A stretch of DNA of 64,000 nt, taken from the NCBI RefSeq assembly GCF_019956415.1, contig NZ_JAHBDK010000053.1, forward strand, positions 62,001 to 126,000. The letters run 5' to 3'. The notes under the pieces were generated by a model. That model made no database searches. It was not told where the DNA came from and saw nothing but the letters and a program-made list of their open reading frames with translations. Shown piece after piece: positions 26,436-34,963 of this stretch; position 1 is the first letter of the stretch; every line of letters starts with the position of its first letter. Position numbers and translations under genes: made by a program. Source of the DNA: Pseudomonas sp. GL-B-19 (GTDB taxonomy: Bacteria > Pseudomonadota > Gammaproteobacteria > Pseudomonadales > Pseudomonadaceae).

Positions 26436-27446
26436 ATGTTCGACGATAAGATTCTGATGATAACGGGCGGTACTGGTTCGTTTGGAAACACTGTTCTCAA
26501 GCGTTTTCTCGATACAAACGTCAAGGAGATTCGTGTTTTTAGTCGTGATGAAAAAAAACAGGAAGACATGCGTATAGCGTTAGGTAATGACAAAGTCAAA
26601 TTTTATATCGGCGATGTCAGGGACTACGCTAGTGTTTCCCAAGCGATGGTCGGTGTGGACTACATATTTCACGCCGCGGCGCTTAAACAAGTTCCATCTT
26701 GTGAGTTTTACCCGATGGAGGCCGTTAAAACCAACGTAATTGGTACTGAAAACGTACTCAATGCGGCTATTGCCAATAATGTCAGTCGAGTCGTTGTACT
26801 TAGTACTGACAAAGCCGTATACCCCATTAACGCAATGGGTATCTCCAAGGCTATGGCTGAGAAGCTTGTAGTTGCCAAGTCCCGGATCATTCCCGAAACC
26901 GGACCTGTCATCTGTTCTACCCGTTACGGAAATGTTATGGCATCTCGAGGGTCGGTAATTCCTCTTTTTGTCAAACAGCTTAAGGACGGTGATGAACTGA
27001 CTGTTACAGATCCAAGTATGACGCGTTTCCTGATGTCACTTGATGACTCTGTAGATTTGGTTCTTCACGCATTTGAGCATGCCGAGCAAGGCGACATTTT
27101 TGTTCAAAAAGCACCGGCATCCACTGTTGCTGATTTGGCTCAGGCGCTTAAAGAGCTTTTCTTGGGCGATAACGCAATCAAAGTCATCGGTACTCGTCAC
27201 GGCGAAAAATTGTACGAATCACTAATTTCACGTGAAGAAATGGCTAAAGCCGAGGATATGGGGCGGTACTATCGTATTCCTGCCGATAATAGGGATCTTA
27301 ATTACAAGAAATACTTTGTCGAAGGCGAGCAAAATATTTCCGAATTGGATGACTATACTTCGCATAATACCGAGCGTTTGGATGTTCCTGGCATTAAAGA
27401 ACTTTTATTGAAGTTGGACTTCATTAAGGAGCAATTAGATGCTTAA
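26436..27446 (+). CDS. wbjB: UDP-GlcNAc 4,6-dehydratase / 5-epimerase (FnlA/WbjB/WbvB family)
   Basis: 336 residues starting MFDDKILMITGGTGSFGNTV, the typical start of this family. Motifs are GGTGSFG, HAAALKQVPSCE near 83, STDKAVYPINAMGISK near 120-135 and RHGEKLYESL near 250. It turns UDP-GlcNAc into UDP-2-acetamido-2,6-dideoxy-L-lyxo-4-hexulose, the branch point for L-FucNAc and L-QuiNAc. A TTG at 26424 in frame is possible, but the ATG at 26436 has GGTGA at good distance. It overlaps the following epimerase gene by eight bases. Confidence 0.85.
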   Translation: MFDDKILMITGGTGSFGNTVLKRFLDTNVKEIRVFSRDEKKQEDMRIALGNDKVKFYIGDVRDYASVSQAMVGVDYIFHAAALKQVPSCEFYPMEAVKTNVIGTENVLNAAIANNVSRVVVLSTDKAVYPINAMGISKAMAEKLVVAKSRIIPETGPVICSTRYGNVMASRGSVIPLFVKQLKDGDELTVTDPSMTRFLMSLDDSVDLVLHAFEHAEQGDIFVQKAPASTVADLAQALKELFLGDNAIKVIGTRHGEKLYESLISREEMAKAEDMGRYYRIPADNRDLNYKKYFVEGEQNISELDDYTSHNTERLDVPGIKELLLKLDFIKEQLDA

Positions 27447-28566
27447 GGTAATGACGCTGGTGGGAACACGGCCCGAACTTATTAAGATGAGTCGTGTTAT
27501 TGCAGAATTGGATAAGCAGACTGATCATGTTCTCGTTCACTCTGGTCAAAACTATGACTATGAGTTGAATCAGGTTTTTTTTGATGATCTTGAAATTCGA
27601 AAGCCCGACCATTTTCTTGGTGCTGTGGGTGAGACAGCAGCACAGACTATTGCTGAAGTTATCTCGAAGTCAGACGCGATATTCGAACTGGAAAAGCCTG
27701 ACGCGCTTTTGTTGTATGGAGATACCAACACCTGCTTGGCCGTGATCGCGGCTAAGCGTCGAAAAATTCCGGTTTTTCATATGGAAGCAGGCAATCGTTG
27801 TTTTGATCAGCGAGTGCCCGAAGAATTGAATCGTAAGGTTCTTGACCATCTGAGTGATATTAACCTGGTTTTGACTGAGCATGCTCGTCGGTATCTCTTA
27901 GATGAAGGCATTAGGCCTGAAACGATCATTAAAACCGGGTCGCACATGGAGGAAGTTCTTGATCATTATATGCCGAAAATTTTGGCGTCTAATATCTTGG
28001 AGCGAGAGCAACTTGAGGATGGCAAATTTTTTGTAGTTAGTGCTCACCGCGAGGAAAATGTCGATACACCTGAAAACTTGATCGATCTCCTAGGGTCGCT
28101 TCGTGCATTGGCCGATAATTATGGATTTCCAGTTATTGTCTCTACGCATCCACGCACGCGTAAACGTCTTGAAGCATTGGGTGAGTCCCTTGAGCACCCA
28201 TTGATTCGGTTTGTCAAGCCTTTTGGTTTGCTAGATTATATCAAGCTGCAGATGGGTTCGTTTTGTGTCCTGTCTGACAGCGGAACCATTACCGAGGAGG
28301 CCTCTTTGTTGAACCTCCCGGCGGTTACAATTCGTAATGCTCATGAGCGCCCCGAAGGAATGGATGAGGGAACGCTCATCATGTGTGGGCTTAAAGTTGA
28401 CCGGGTGCTGGATGCCGTGCGGGTTGTGACAAGTCAGCATCACCGTGGGGCTCGTGTCATTCCTGTTGTAAAGGACTATCTTGGCGGCCCAGTCTCAAAA
28501 CAGATAGCACGAGTTATTTATAGTTATACGGACTATATTAATCGTACCGTATGGTCTAAGGCATAA
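27439..28566 (+). CDS. wbjD: UDP-GlcNAc 2-epimerase-like enzyme (FnlC/WbjD/WbvD family)
   Basis: 375-residue GT-B-fold epimerase starting MLKVMTLVGTRPELIKMSRV. Family residues are seen in LVHSGQNYDYELNQVFFDDL, YGDTNTCLAVIAAKRRKIPVFHMEAGNR (split here across residues 90-117), the SAHREENVD segment near 205 and SDSGTITEEA near 278. It performs the last step, C2 epimerisation of the 6-deoxy-L-hexosamine. Start and stop are tightly packed with the dehydratase upstream and the WbpV-like gene 12 bases downstream. Confidence 0.87.
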   Translation: MLKVMTLVGTRPELIKMSRVIAELDKQTDHVLVHSGQNYDYELNQVFFDDLEIRKPDHFLGAVGETAAQTIAEVISKSDAIFELEKPDALLLYGDTNTCLAVIAAKRRKIPVFHMEAGNRCFDQRVPEELNRKVLDHLSDINLVLTEHARRYLLDEGIRPETIIKTGSHMEEVLDHYMPKILASNILEREQLEDGKFFVVSAHREENVDTPENLIDLLGSLRALADNYGFPVIVSTHPRTRKRLEALGESLEHPLIRFVKPFGLLDYIKLQMGSFCVLSDSGTITEEASLLNLPAVTIRNAHERPEGMDEGTLIMCGLKVDRVLDAVRVVTSQHHRGARVIPVVKDYLGGPVSKQIARVIYSYTDYINRTVWSKA

Positions 28567-28578
28567 AAGGGTGGACGC

Positions 28579-29541
28579 ATGCGCGTATTGGTGACGGGAT
28601 CGTCTGGATTTGTTGGCAGTAGGCTGCTTAAGGTTTTAGCAAACAAAAAAAATGTTGAGGTTTTTGCAGCCGCGCGTCGTGAGTCTATCGATTGTCCTGA
28701 TACGGTGCGCATGCTAAAAAATTTTGAACTTTCCTCTTCTGTGGATTGGACGCCAAATTTGATTGGTATGGACGTTATCGTCCATACGGCGGCTCGAGTT
28801 CATGTTATGAACGATCAAGCATTAGATCCTCTCGAGGCGTTTAGAGCAGTTAATGTTAAAGGGACGCTAAAGCTTGCTGAGCAGGCGGCCTCAGCTGGTG
28901 TTCGTCGTTTCGTTTTTATAAGCTCTATAAAGGTCAATGGAGAGAGCACGACAAAGAGTGATGCTTACTCACCTGAGACAGCACCTGCACCTTTAGATCC
29001 GTATGGTGTTTCCAAAATGGAAGCAGAATTAGGGCTGAAAGCTATTGCAGAAAAGACAGGGATGGAGGTTGTAATAATCAGACCTGTATTGGTTTATGGG
29101 CCTGGTGTTAAGGCGAATTTTCTGAAGATGATGCAGTGGCTTGATAAAGGCGTTCCTTTACCATTTGGCGCGATTCGAAATAGTCGAAGCCTTGTTGCGT
29201 TAGATAACTTGGTTGACCTTATTGTTTTATGTATGGAACACCCTGCGGCTGCCAATCAAACCTTCATGGTAAGTGACGGTGAAGACCTGTCGACTTCTGA
29301 ACTATTGCGGAGAATGGCGCGTGCGTTGGACAAGCCCGCGCGCCTACTTCCTGTGCCAGTATGGATACTTCGCTTAGGCGCTCGCCTTCTTGGGAAGTCA
29401 GATCTGTCGCAACGGCTATGTGGGTCGCTGCAGGTAGATATAAGCAAGACTCGCGAAGTTTTAGGCTGGAAACCATTAGTTTCGGTGGATTCCGCCTTGA
29501 AGGAGGCGGCTATACACTTTCAAGAGAGTCGCAAACAATGA
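28579..29541 (+). CDS. WbpV/WbpK-like UDP-4-keto-sugar reductase
   Basis: 320-residue extended SDR. The cofactor motif TGSSGFVGSRL lies at residues 6-16, HTAARVHVM near 72, SSIKVNGE near 114 and the catalytic YGVSK near 140. In P. aeruginosa the relatives WbpV (D-QuiNAc) and WbpK (D-FucNAc) reduce the 4-keto sugar made by WbpM, and such genes directly precede wbpL and wbpM, as here. I infer it makes the initiating sugar nucleotide; the stereochemistry cannot be told by eye. Its stop overlaps the wbpL start (ATGA). Confidence 0.78.
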   Translation: MRVLVTGSSGFVGSRLLKVLANKKNVEVFAAARRESIDCPDTVRMLKNFELSSSVDWTPNLIGMDVIVHTAARVHVMNDQALDPLEAFRAVNVKGTLKLAEQAASAGVRRFVFISSIKVNGESTTKSDAYSPETAPAPLDPYGVSKMEAELGLKAIAEKTGMEVVIIRPVLVYGPGVKANFLKMMQWLDKGVPLPFGAIRNSRSLVALDNLVDLIVLCMEHPAAANQTFMVSDGEDLSTSELLRRMARALDKPARLLPVPVWILRLGARLLGKSDLSQRLCGSLQVDISKTREVLGWKPLVSVDSALKEAAIHFQESRKQ

Positions 29542-30569
29542 TTTACTGGTGGTTAATTCCTGCTGTGGCCATTGCTTCGTTATGTCTTACTGCGGGATTA
29601 CGTCGCTATGCGCTTGCGTTAAGTATTATTGATATTCCCAACGCTCGTAGTTCCCATTCGGTTCCTACTCCTCGGGGTGGAGGGGTTGCAATCGTTGTAG
29701 CTTTCCTGCTCTCACTACCATTATTGGGTTGGGCAAATTTAGTTCCCTGGGAAGCCCTGGTGGCTTTAGGCGGTGCTGGAGGATTGGTTGCGGTCATCGG
29801 TTTTATGGATGATCACGGCCATATAGCCGCTCGATGGCGCCTACTTGGCCATTTTAGTGCTGGTGCTTGGGCGTTGTTCTGGTTTGGTGGGCTTCCTTCT
29901 GTCACTGTTATTGGTTGGACAGTTGATCTCGGTTGGGTCGGACACCTTCTTGGGGTCATTTACTTGGTCTGGATGCTAAATCTTTACAATTTCATGGATG
30001 GAATTGACGGTATTGCTAGTATTGAGGCTTTGTGTGCTTGCCTCGGGGCCTGTTTACTTTACTGGCTTGGCGGGTTTACTGAGCTTTTATGGACTCCTTT
30101 GATACTGGCAATGGCCGTTGCCGGGTTTCTCTATTGGAATTTTCCTCCTGCACGTATTTTTATGGGGGACGCAGGAAGCGGATTTTTGGGTATCGCCCTG
30201 GGAATGATTTCGTTACAGGCTGCTTGGGTTTCATCGCAGCTACTCTGGGGATGGCTAATCCTCTTGGGCGTGTTTATTGTCGATGCGACATTTACACTGC
30301 TACGTCGGTTGGTTCGAGGAGACAAGGTTTACGAAGCTCACCGAAGCCATGCTTATCAGTACGCTTCGCGAATGGCTGGAAAGCACTTGCCAATCACGCT
30401 TGCGGTGGGAGGCATCAACCTGTTTTGGTTGTTACCTATCGGAATCTGCGTAACAAAGTTTGGGCTTGATGGCGCGCTCGGGCTGATGATCGCCTACTTG
30501 CCTCTAATCGTCCTGGCGATAATGTTTCACGCAGGGGAGTTAGAAAAGACGCCATCCTCAGGTGTTTGA
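29538..30569 (+). CDS. wbpL: Initiating sugar-1-phosphate transferase WbpL
   Basis: 343-residue polytopic membrane protein of the MraY/WecA family. About ten hydrophobic helices are seen. Signatures are SSHSVPTPRGGG near 30, the catalytic aspartates in MDDHGHIAARW near 84, NLYNFMDGIDG near 150, FPPARIFMGDAGSGFLG near 205 and AHRSHAYQYA near 265. WbpL transfers D-FucNAc-1-P or D-QuiNAc-1-P to undecaprenyl phosphate and so starts the O-unit on the cytoplasmic face. ATG at 29538 overlaps the previous stop by four bases; a longer in-frame extension upstream lies inside the reductase gene and is rejected. Confidence 0.9.
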   Translation: MIYWWLIPAVAIASLCLTAGLRRYALALSIIDIPNARSSHSVPTPRGGGVAIVVAFLLSLPLLGWANLVPWEALVALGGAGGLVAVIGFMDDHGHIAARWRLLGHFSAGAWALFWFGGLPSVTVIGWTVDLGWVGHLLGVIYLVWMLNLYNFMDGIDGIASIEALCACLGACLLYWLGGFTELLWTPLILAMAVAGFLYWNFPPARIFMGDAGSGFLGIALGMISLQAAWVSSQLLWGWLILLGVFIVDATFTLLRRLVRGDKVYEAHRSHAYQYASRMAGKHLPITLAVGGINLFWLLPIGICVTKFGLDGALGLMIAYLPLIVLAIMFHAGELEKTPSSGV

Positions 30570-30659
30570 GGCTTGATGTTGTAAAGTATTGATTGTATGC
30601 GAATGTGGCACTCAAAGTGTCTGACTAATAAAAGTGTGGTGAGAGGTGTTCGTAGGGGT

Positions 30660-32654
30660 ATGGATAAGTTCCGAGCTTTGCTATTAGGTCTTCCGCGCCG
30701 AAGTAAACGACTTATTCAGGTGACGGTAGACATCGTCCTTGTCTGGCTAGCCCTCTGGATGGCATTTGTTGTTCGCTTGGGGGTTGATGATTTGATCAAT
30801 CCTTTTACTCAACACCTTTGGCTCTTCCTAAGTGCCCCAGTGGTAGCCATTCCGCTCTTTATCCGCTTTGGCATGTATCGCGCTGTTATGCGCTACTTCG
30901 GGAATGACGCTCTTATCGCAATCATTAAGGCAGTCAGCCTGTCATCCTTAATTCTCGGCGTTGTCGTCTATTGGTACAGTAATCATCAAAATGTCGTACC
31001 TCGGTCAATCATTTTCAACTACTGGTGGTTGAATTTGATCATGATTGGTGGTTTGCGGCTGGCAATGCGTCAGTTTTTCCTTGGAGATTGGTTTTCTGCG
31101 GCTCAACATGTCCCTTTCACCAATCGTGATGACGGTTTGCCGAAAGTAGCTATCTACGGGGCTGGAGCTGCCGGAAATCAGCTCGTCGCAGCGTTGCGAA
31201 TGGGGCGTATCATGCGTCCTGTTGCCTTTATCGATGACGATAGCAGTATTGCCAGTCGTATTATCTCCGGACTGCAGGTCTACAAACCCAAGCATATTCA
31301 GCAGATGATTGACGTGACTGGCGCGCAAGAAATTCTACTGGCGATTCCTTCATCATCTCGTGGTCGTCGTCGTGAGATCCTCGGTTTGCTTGAGAGTTAC
31401 CCGCTTCATGTCCGTAGTGTGCCTGGGTTCATGGACTTGGCAAGCGGGCGGGTTAAGGTCGATGATATTCAAGAGGTGGATATTGCCGATTTGTTGGGGC
31501 GCGATGCAGTGCCTGCTCAAGAGGAGCTGCTTGAGCATTGCATCAAGGAGCAGGTGGTCCTTGTCACCGGTGCAGGCGGCTCCATAGGCTCCGAACTGTG
31601 CCGACAAATTCTGGCTCTTCGTCCGACTGCCCTTTTGTTGTTCGAACATAGCGAATTTAATCTCTACAGTATTCTTTCTGAGCTTGAACAGCGAATTAAT
31701 CGTGAATCCTTGTCGGTAAAACTGCTGCCAATTTTAGGGTCGGTTCGAAACCAGCATCAACTTCTGGATGTGATGAAATCTTGGCATGTAGACACTGTTT
31801 ATCATGCCGCGGCTTATAAACATGTCCCTATGGTTGAACACAATATTGCTGAGGGTGTGCTAAATAACGTGATTGGCACTCTTAATACAGCCCAAGCTGC
31901 TTTGCAGGCGGGCGTCTCGAACTTTGTGCTGATCTCCACCGACAAGGCGGTTCGGCCCACCAACGTAATGGGCAGTACCAAGCGGCTCGCTGAACTGACT
32001 CTTCAGGCATTAAGTAAAGAGGCCGGGCCGGTGTTATTTGGCGATAGGACTAGTATCTCTACGGTTAATAAAACTCGATTTACGATGGTCCGGTTTGGTA
32101 ATGTTCTGGGGTCCTCAGGTTCGGTTATCCCTTTATTCCATAAGCAAATCAAGTCGGGTGGTCCGCTAACAGTTACGCACCCGAAGATCACTCGTTACTT
32201 CATGACTATTCCCGAGGCCGCACAATTGGTCATTCAAGCCGGCTCTATGGGGCAGGGCGGCGACGTATTCGTGTTAGACATGGGCGAGCCAGTAAAAATC
32301 GTCGAACTGGCGGAAAAAATGATTCATCTGTCCGGTTTAAGTGTCCGCTCAGACAAAAATGCCCATGGCGATATCGCTATTGAGTTCACTGGTCTGCGGC
32401 CAGGAGAGAAGCTTTACGAAGAGTTGCTGATTGGGGATAACGTAGCTGCAACTCAGCATCCGATGATCATGACTGCAAACGAGGATCATCTGGATTGGGA
32501 TGTGCTCAAGGCCAGGCTTACCGAACTGTTGGCTGCGGTCGAGCAGGATGACTACTCCCGTGTCCGTCAATTGCTGCGTGAGACTGTCCAGGGTTATACG
32601 CCGGATGGCGAAATTGTTGACTGGATCTACCAGCAACGTCGACTTGAGCCCTGA
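30660..32654 (+). CDS. wbpM: UDP-GlcNAc 4,6-dehydratase WbpM
   Basis: 664-residue membrane-anchored nucleotide-sugar dehydratase. Four helices occupy about residues 12-125. A Rossmann-like CoA-binding domain (VAIYGAGAAGNQLVAAL near 160) and a catalytic extended SDR domain follow, with VTGAGGSIGSELCRQ near 300. The catalytic region STDKAVRPTNVMGSTK has Met in place of the usual Tyr, the known SMK triad of WbpM. It makes UDP-4-keto-6-deoxy-GlcNAc for the D-QuiNAc/D-FucNAc branch. The length matches WbpM of P. aeruginosa (665), which starts at the equivalent MxxxLRxxLLGLPRR; the earlier in-frame start at 30597 is rejected. In P. aeruginosa this gene is the right border of the O-antigen locus, but here more O-antigen genes follow. 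Confidence 0.93.
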   Translation: MDKFRALLLGLPRRSKRLIQVTVDIVLVWLALWMAFVVRLGVDDLINPFTQHLWLFLSAPVVAIPLFIRFGMYRAVMRYFGNDALIAIIKAVSLSSLILGVVVYWYSNHQNVVPRSIIFNYWWLNLIMIGGLRLAMRQFFLGDWFSAAQHVPFTNRDDGLPKVAIYGAGAAGNQLVAALRMGRIMRPVAFIDDDSSIASRIISGLQVYKPKHIQQMIDVTGAQEILLAIPSSSRGRRREILGLLESYPLHVRSVPGFMDLASGRVKVDDIQEVDIADLLGRDAVPAQEELLEHCIKEQVVLVTGAGGSIGSELCRQILALRPTALLLFEHSEFNLYSILSELEQRINRESLSVKLLPILGSVRNQHQLLDVMKSWHVDTVYHAAAYKHVPMVEHNIAEGVLNNVIGTLNTAQAALQAGVSNFVLISTDKAVRPTNVMGSTKRLAELTLQALSKEAGPVLFGDRTSISTVNKTRFTMVRFGNVLGSSGSVIPLFHKQIKSGGPLTVTHPKITRYFMTIPEAAQLVIQAGSMGQGGDVFVLDMGEPVKIVELAEKMIHLSGLSVRSDKNAHGDIAIEFTGLRPGEKLYEELLIGDNVAATQHPMIMTANEDHLDWDVLKARLTELLAAVEQDDYSRVRQLLRETVQGYTPDGEIVDWIYQQRRLEP

Positions 32655-32747
32655 TCACATCATAGGGGAGTAGGATAGTCAGCATCGGAAGGGCTTCTAC
32701 GTAGGTGCTGAGAAACTGCGTCGTGAATCCCATATTCGCAACTGCTC

Positions 32748-32783
32748 GCCAGACATTACGCGGAAACGTGAGGCATGTCTGGC
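32748..32783. repeat. Inverted repeat after wbpM
   Basis: Nine-base arms GCCAGACAT and ATGTCTGGC with an 18-base spacer, in the 200-base gap between wbpM and the acyltransferase gene. No T-run follows, so it may be a weak terminator or a protein-binding site. Confidence 0.45.
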
Positions 32784-32894
32784 AGTAGGTGTGCCATAAA
32801 TGGGGGCGCGCCTCGTAACGCTTAGTGAAGTGCCATTAGCTCACCGGAGTGAGGTAGTAGGCTAACAGTGCCATTACTCCAAGCGACGATCAGA

Positions 32895-33986
32895 ATGCAA
32901 AAAAATATCGATATCGAAGCCCTAAGAACTTACGCGGTCGGTATGACGGTGATCGCCCATTTAGGTGAGTTGATACCCGCTTGGACGTCATCTTTATCGG
33001 TATTTTGGTTGGGTAGTGGTGTAGATCTATTCTTCTGCATCTCTGGATTTCTAATCTGCCAGATTCTTCTTCAACAACGTGATTCAACGTTTGGTGATGT
33101 CGCAAAAGTATTTTGGGTCAAGCGAGTATCCAGGCTATGGCCTGCCGCGATGTTCTGGAGCGTGTTCTCGCTCTGGTGTGCCTTTTTTTTCAAAGATGGA
33201 GTTTTTGGTTCCTTTAATGACAGCCTGACTAATGCGCTTTTTAGTATGTTGCAGTTTGAGAACGGCTATCTTGTAGGTTGCGTGTATTTTCAATGGTTAC
33301 CTTGCGCGATCAGTCCAAACTATTGGGTCTATTGGTCGTTGTCGCTAGAAGAACAGTTTTATTTTGTATTCCCGTTTCTGTTGTTTTTTGTTCGAATGCG
33401 ATACTTGGTCCCTGCGTTACTAATAATGGTGCTTTTGCAACTCGCCATCGTCAGGCCGTGGGGGACACCGCTATGGTTTTTTCGCACTGATGCGCTATTG
33501 CTCGGAGTGCTTCTTGCTGTATTGAAACAAAACGTCTATTTAAAAAATATCCGTTTGTTCGACAATAATAATGTAATTAGAGTTGCCTGTGTCGTGTCGT
33601 TGTTGGCGGCGACAGTGTTGCTCGCTCGACGAGACTGGTTTTCTTTATTTCACAGTTATGTTGTTCTGGCAGCATTTGCTCTAGTTGTACTCGCTTCCTT
33701 CAACAAAAACTATATCGTGAGTTCGGAACGAGGGCGCCGGGTTTCATGCTTTTTTGGCGCGCGATCTTACTCTATCTACTTGATCCATACTATCGCGTAT
33801 TATCTGACGCGCGAAATATTTATCAGGCTAGGGGCGGGAGGTGAACCTACGCAGGTACACATCGCTTTGATGCTTATAGTCGCCGCAGTTCTATTGGGGT
33901 TGATGGTAGAATTTTCGTACCGGTTGGTAGAGCAACCTTGTCGATTGTACGGACGTAATCTAGTCGCCAGTTATAGGGAGGAATAG
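32895..33986 (+). CDS. Acyltransferase family 3 (OafA-like) membrane O-acyltransferase
   Basis: 363 residues with about ten membrane helices. The family signature is present: DIEALRTYAVGMTVIAH at residues 5-21 (catalytic-type His), FFCISGFLICQIL near 47, and WSLSLEEQFY near 145. It lacks the extra SGNH domain of the longer OafA type. It probably O-acetylates a sugar of the O-unit in the periplasm or inner membrane. An in-frame GTG at 32868 would add nine residues; neither start has a strong Shine-Dalgarno sequence. The next gene begins two bases after the stop. Confidence 0.82.
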   Translation: MQKNIDIEALRTYAVGMTVIAHLGELIPAWTSSLSVFWLGSGVDLFFCISGFLICQILLQQRDSTFGDVAKVFWVKRVSRLWPAAMFWSVFSLWCAFFFKDGVFGSFNDSLTNALFSMLQFENGYLVGCVYFQWLPCAISPNYWVYWSLSLEEQFYFVFPFLLFFVRMRYLVPALLIMVLLQLAIVRPWGTPLWFFRTDALLLGVLLAVLKQNVYLKNIRLFDNNNVIRVACVVSLLAATVLLARRDWFSLFHSYVVLAAFALVVLASFNKNYIVSSERGRRVSCFFGARSYSIYLIHTIAYYLTREIFIRLGAGGEPTQVHIALMLIVAAVLLGLMVEFSYRLVEQPCRLYGRNLVASYREE

Positions 33987-33988
33987 TC

Positions 33989-34963
33989 TTGAACAGTGTA
34001 AAGAATGACAGTGGCCCCGGGGTGAACGGCGTAATGCAGCGTCTTGTGGTGATTGGCGGTACTGGTTTCGTAGGCCATCATCTTCTCAAGGCATTGTCGG
34101 ATACCAGCAACGCTTTCGAGATTATTTTTGCGGTGCATCGGAACGAACCGGCTTGGTTGGCTGACTCATCGATACACGTTCAGCGCTTCGATGTAGAGAG
34201 TAGCGCTTCGCTGGCGGTGATATTGACCCCAGGCTGTATTGTATTGAATTTACTCCGCCCAGACGGATCTGGTTGGTTCTTGCCGGCGATTGAGAGCGTG
34301 CTGCGGGCTTGCCGCACCGCTTGCGTTAAGCGCTACATCCATGTTTCAAGTATCGATGTATTTGGAGCAAGTCAGGACAGTGTCTGTACATCTGCTTCTC
34401 CGATAGTCCCCATGACACCTTATGAACGAGAGCATGCAGCTGCGGAAGCGCTCGTACGTGCTGAAGCGGCCGAACATTTTGAGGTGTTGGTTTTACGGTT
34501 GGGAGCGGTGTTTGGTGTGGGAGGGCTGAATATCGTATCGTTCGTAAAAGAGGTTTCGAGTGCTCCCCATTGGAAGCTCGCACTACGTCGATCGTTGTAT
34601 GGTGCCCGTCGTATGCATCTCGTTAGCGTTGAAAAAGTAGTCGAAGTATTACTTTTTATCACTACCGTAGAAACAATTGTCCAGGGTGAAATCATTGTCG
34701 TCACCGAAGATTCTGCGCCCGATAATAATTTTGCTTACCTTCAGGACTGCCTGATGAAAGCATTCGGTCGATCGGTTTTTTCTCGTATACCTTGTCTTCC
34801 TCCCAGTATCCTTCGTTACGTTTTGGATGTGCGCAAGGTTAGTAATTCTGATCCAATGCGACGTTTTCGTGATACTCGTTTGTCCGAACTGGGTTTTTTG
34901 GATTGTGCGCAATTTACGACTCGCCTTGATAGTTACGTTAAATATTTGAGGGCGAATGCATGA
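33989..34963 (+). CDS. Divergent NAD-dependent epimerase/dehydratase (extended SDR)
   Basis: 324 residues. The cofactor motif VIGGTGFVGHHLL lies near residues 21-33, followed by SSIDVFG near 117 and RLGAVFGVGG near 171. Where the family normally has YxxxK, the sequence reads TPYEREHAAAE, so the catalytic lysine position holds histidine; it may be catalytically altered or use another residue. TTG at 33989 follows AGGGAGGAATAG at ideal distance and is preferred; ATG at 34034 (MQRLVVIGG) is the alternative. The stop overlaps the next gene (ATGA). The substrate is presumably a nucleotide or lipid-linked sugar of the O-antigen, but this is unassigned. Confidence 0.7.
   Translation: MNSVKNDSGPGVNGVMQRLVVIGGTGFVGHHLLKALSDTSNAFEIIFAVHRNEPAWLADSSIHVQRFDVESSASLAVILTPGCIVLNLLRPDGSGWFLPAIESVLRACRTACVKRYIHVSSIDVFGASQDSVCTSASPIVPMTPYEREHAAAEALVRAEAAEHFEVLVLRLGAVFGVGGLNIVSFVKEVSSAPHWKLALRRSLYGARRMHLVSVEKVVEVLLFITTVETIVQGEIIVVTEDSAPDNNFAYLQDCLMKAFGRSVFSRIPCLPPSILRYVLDVRKVSNSDPMRRFRDTRLSELGFLDCAQFTTRLDSYVKYLRANA

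Noticed and set aside
29361..29537. N-terminal extension of WbpL
   Set aside because: The extra 59 codons lie inside the reductase gene in another frame and lack hydrophobic character; the ATG at 29538 is translationally coupled.
32655..32894. Small gene between wbpM and the acyltransferase
   Set aside because: No frame with a ribosome site was found; only an inverted repeat stands out.
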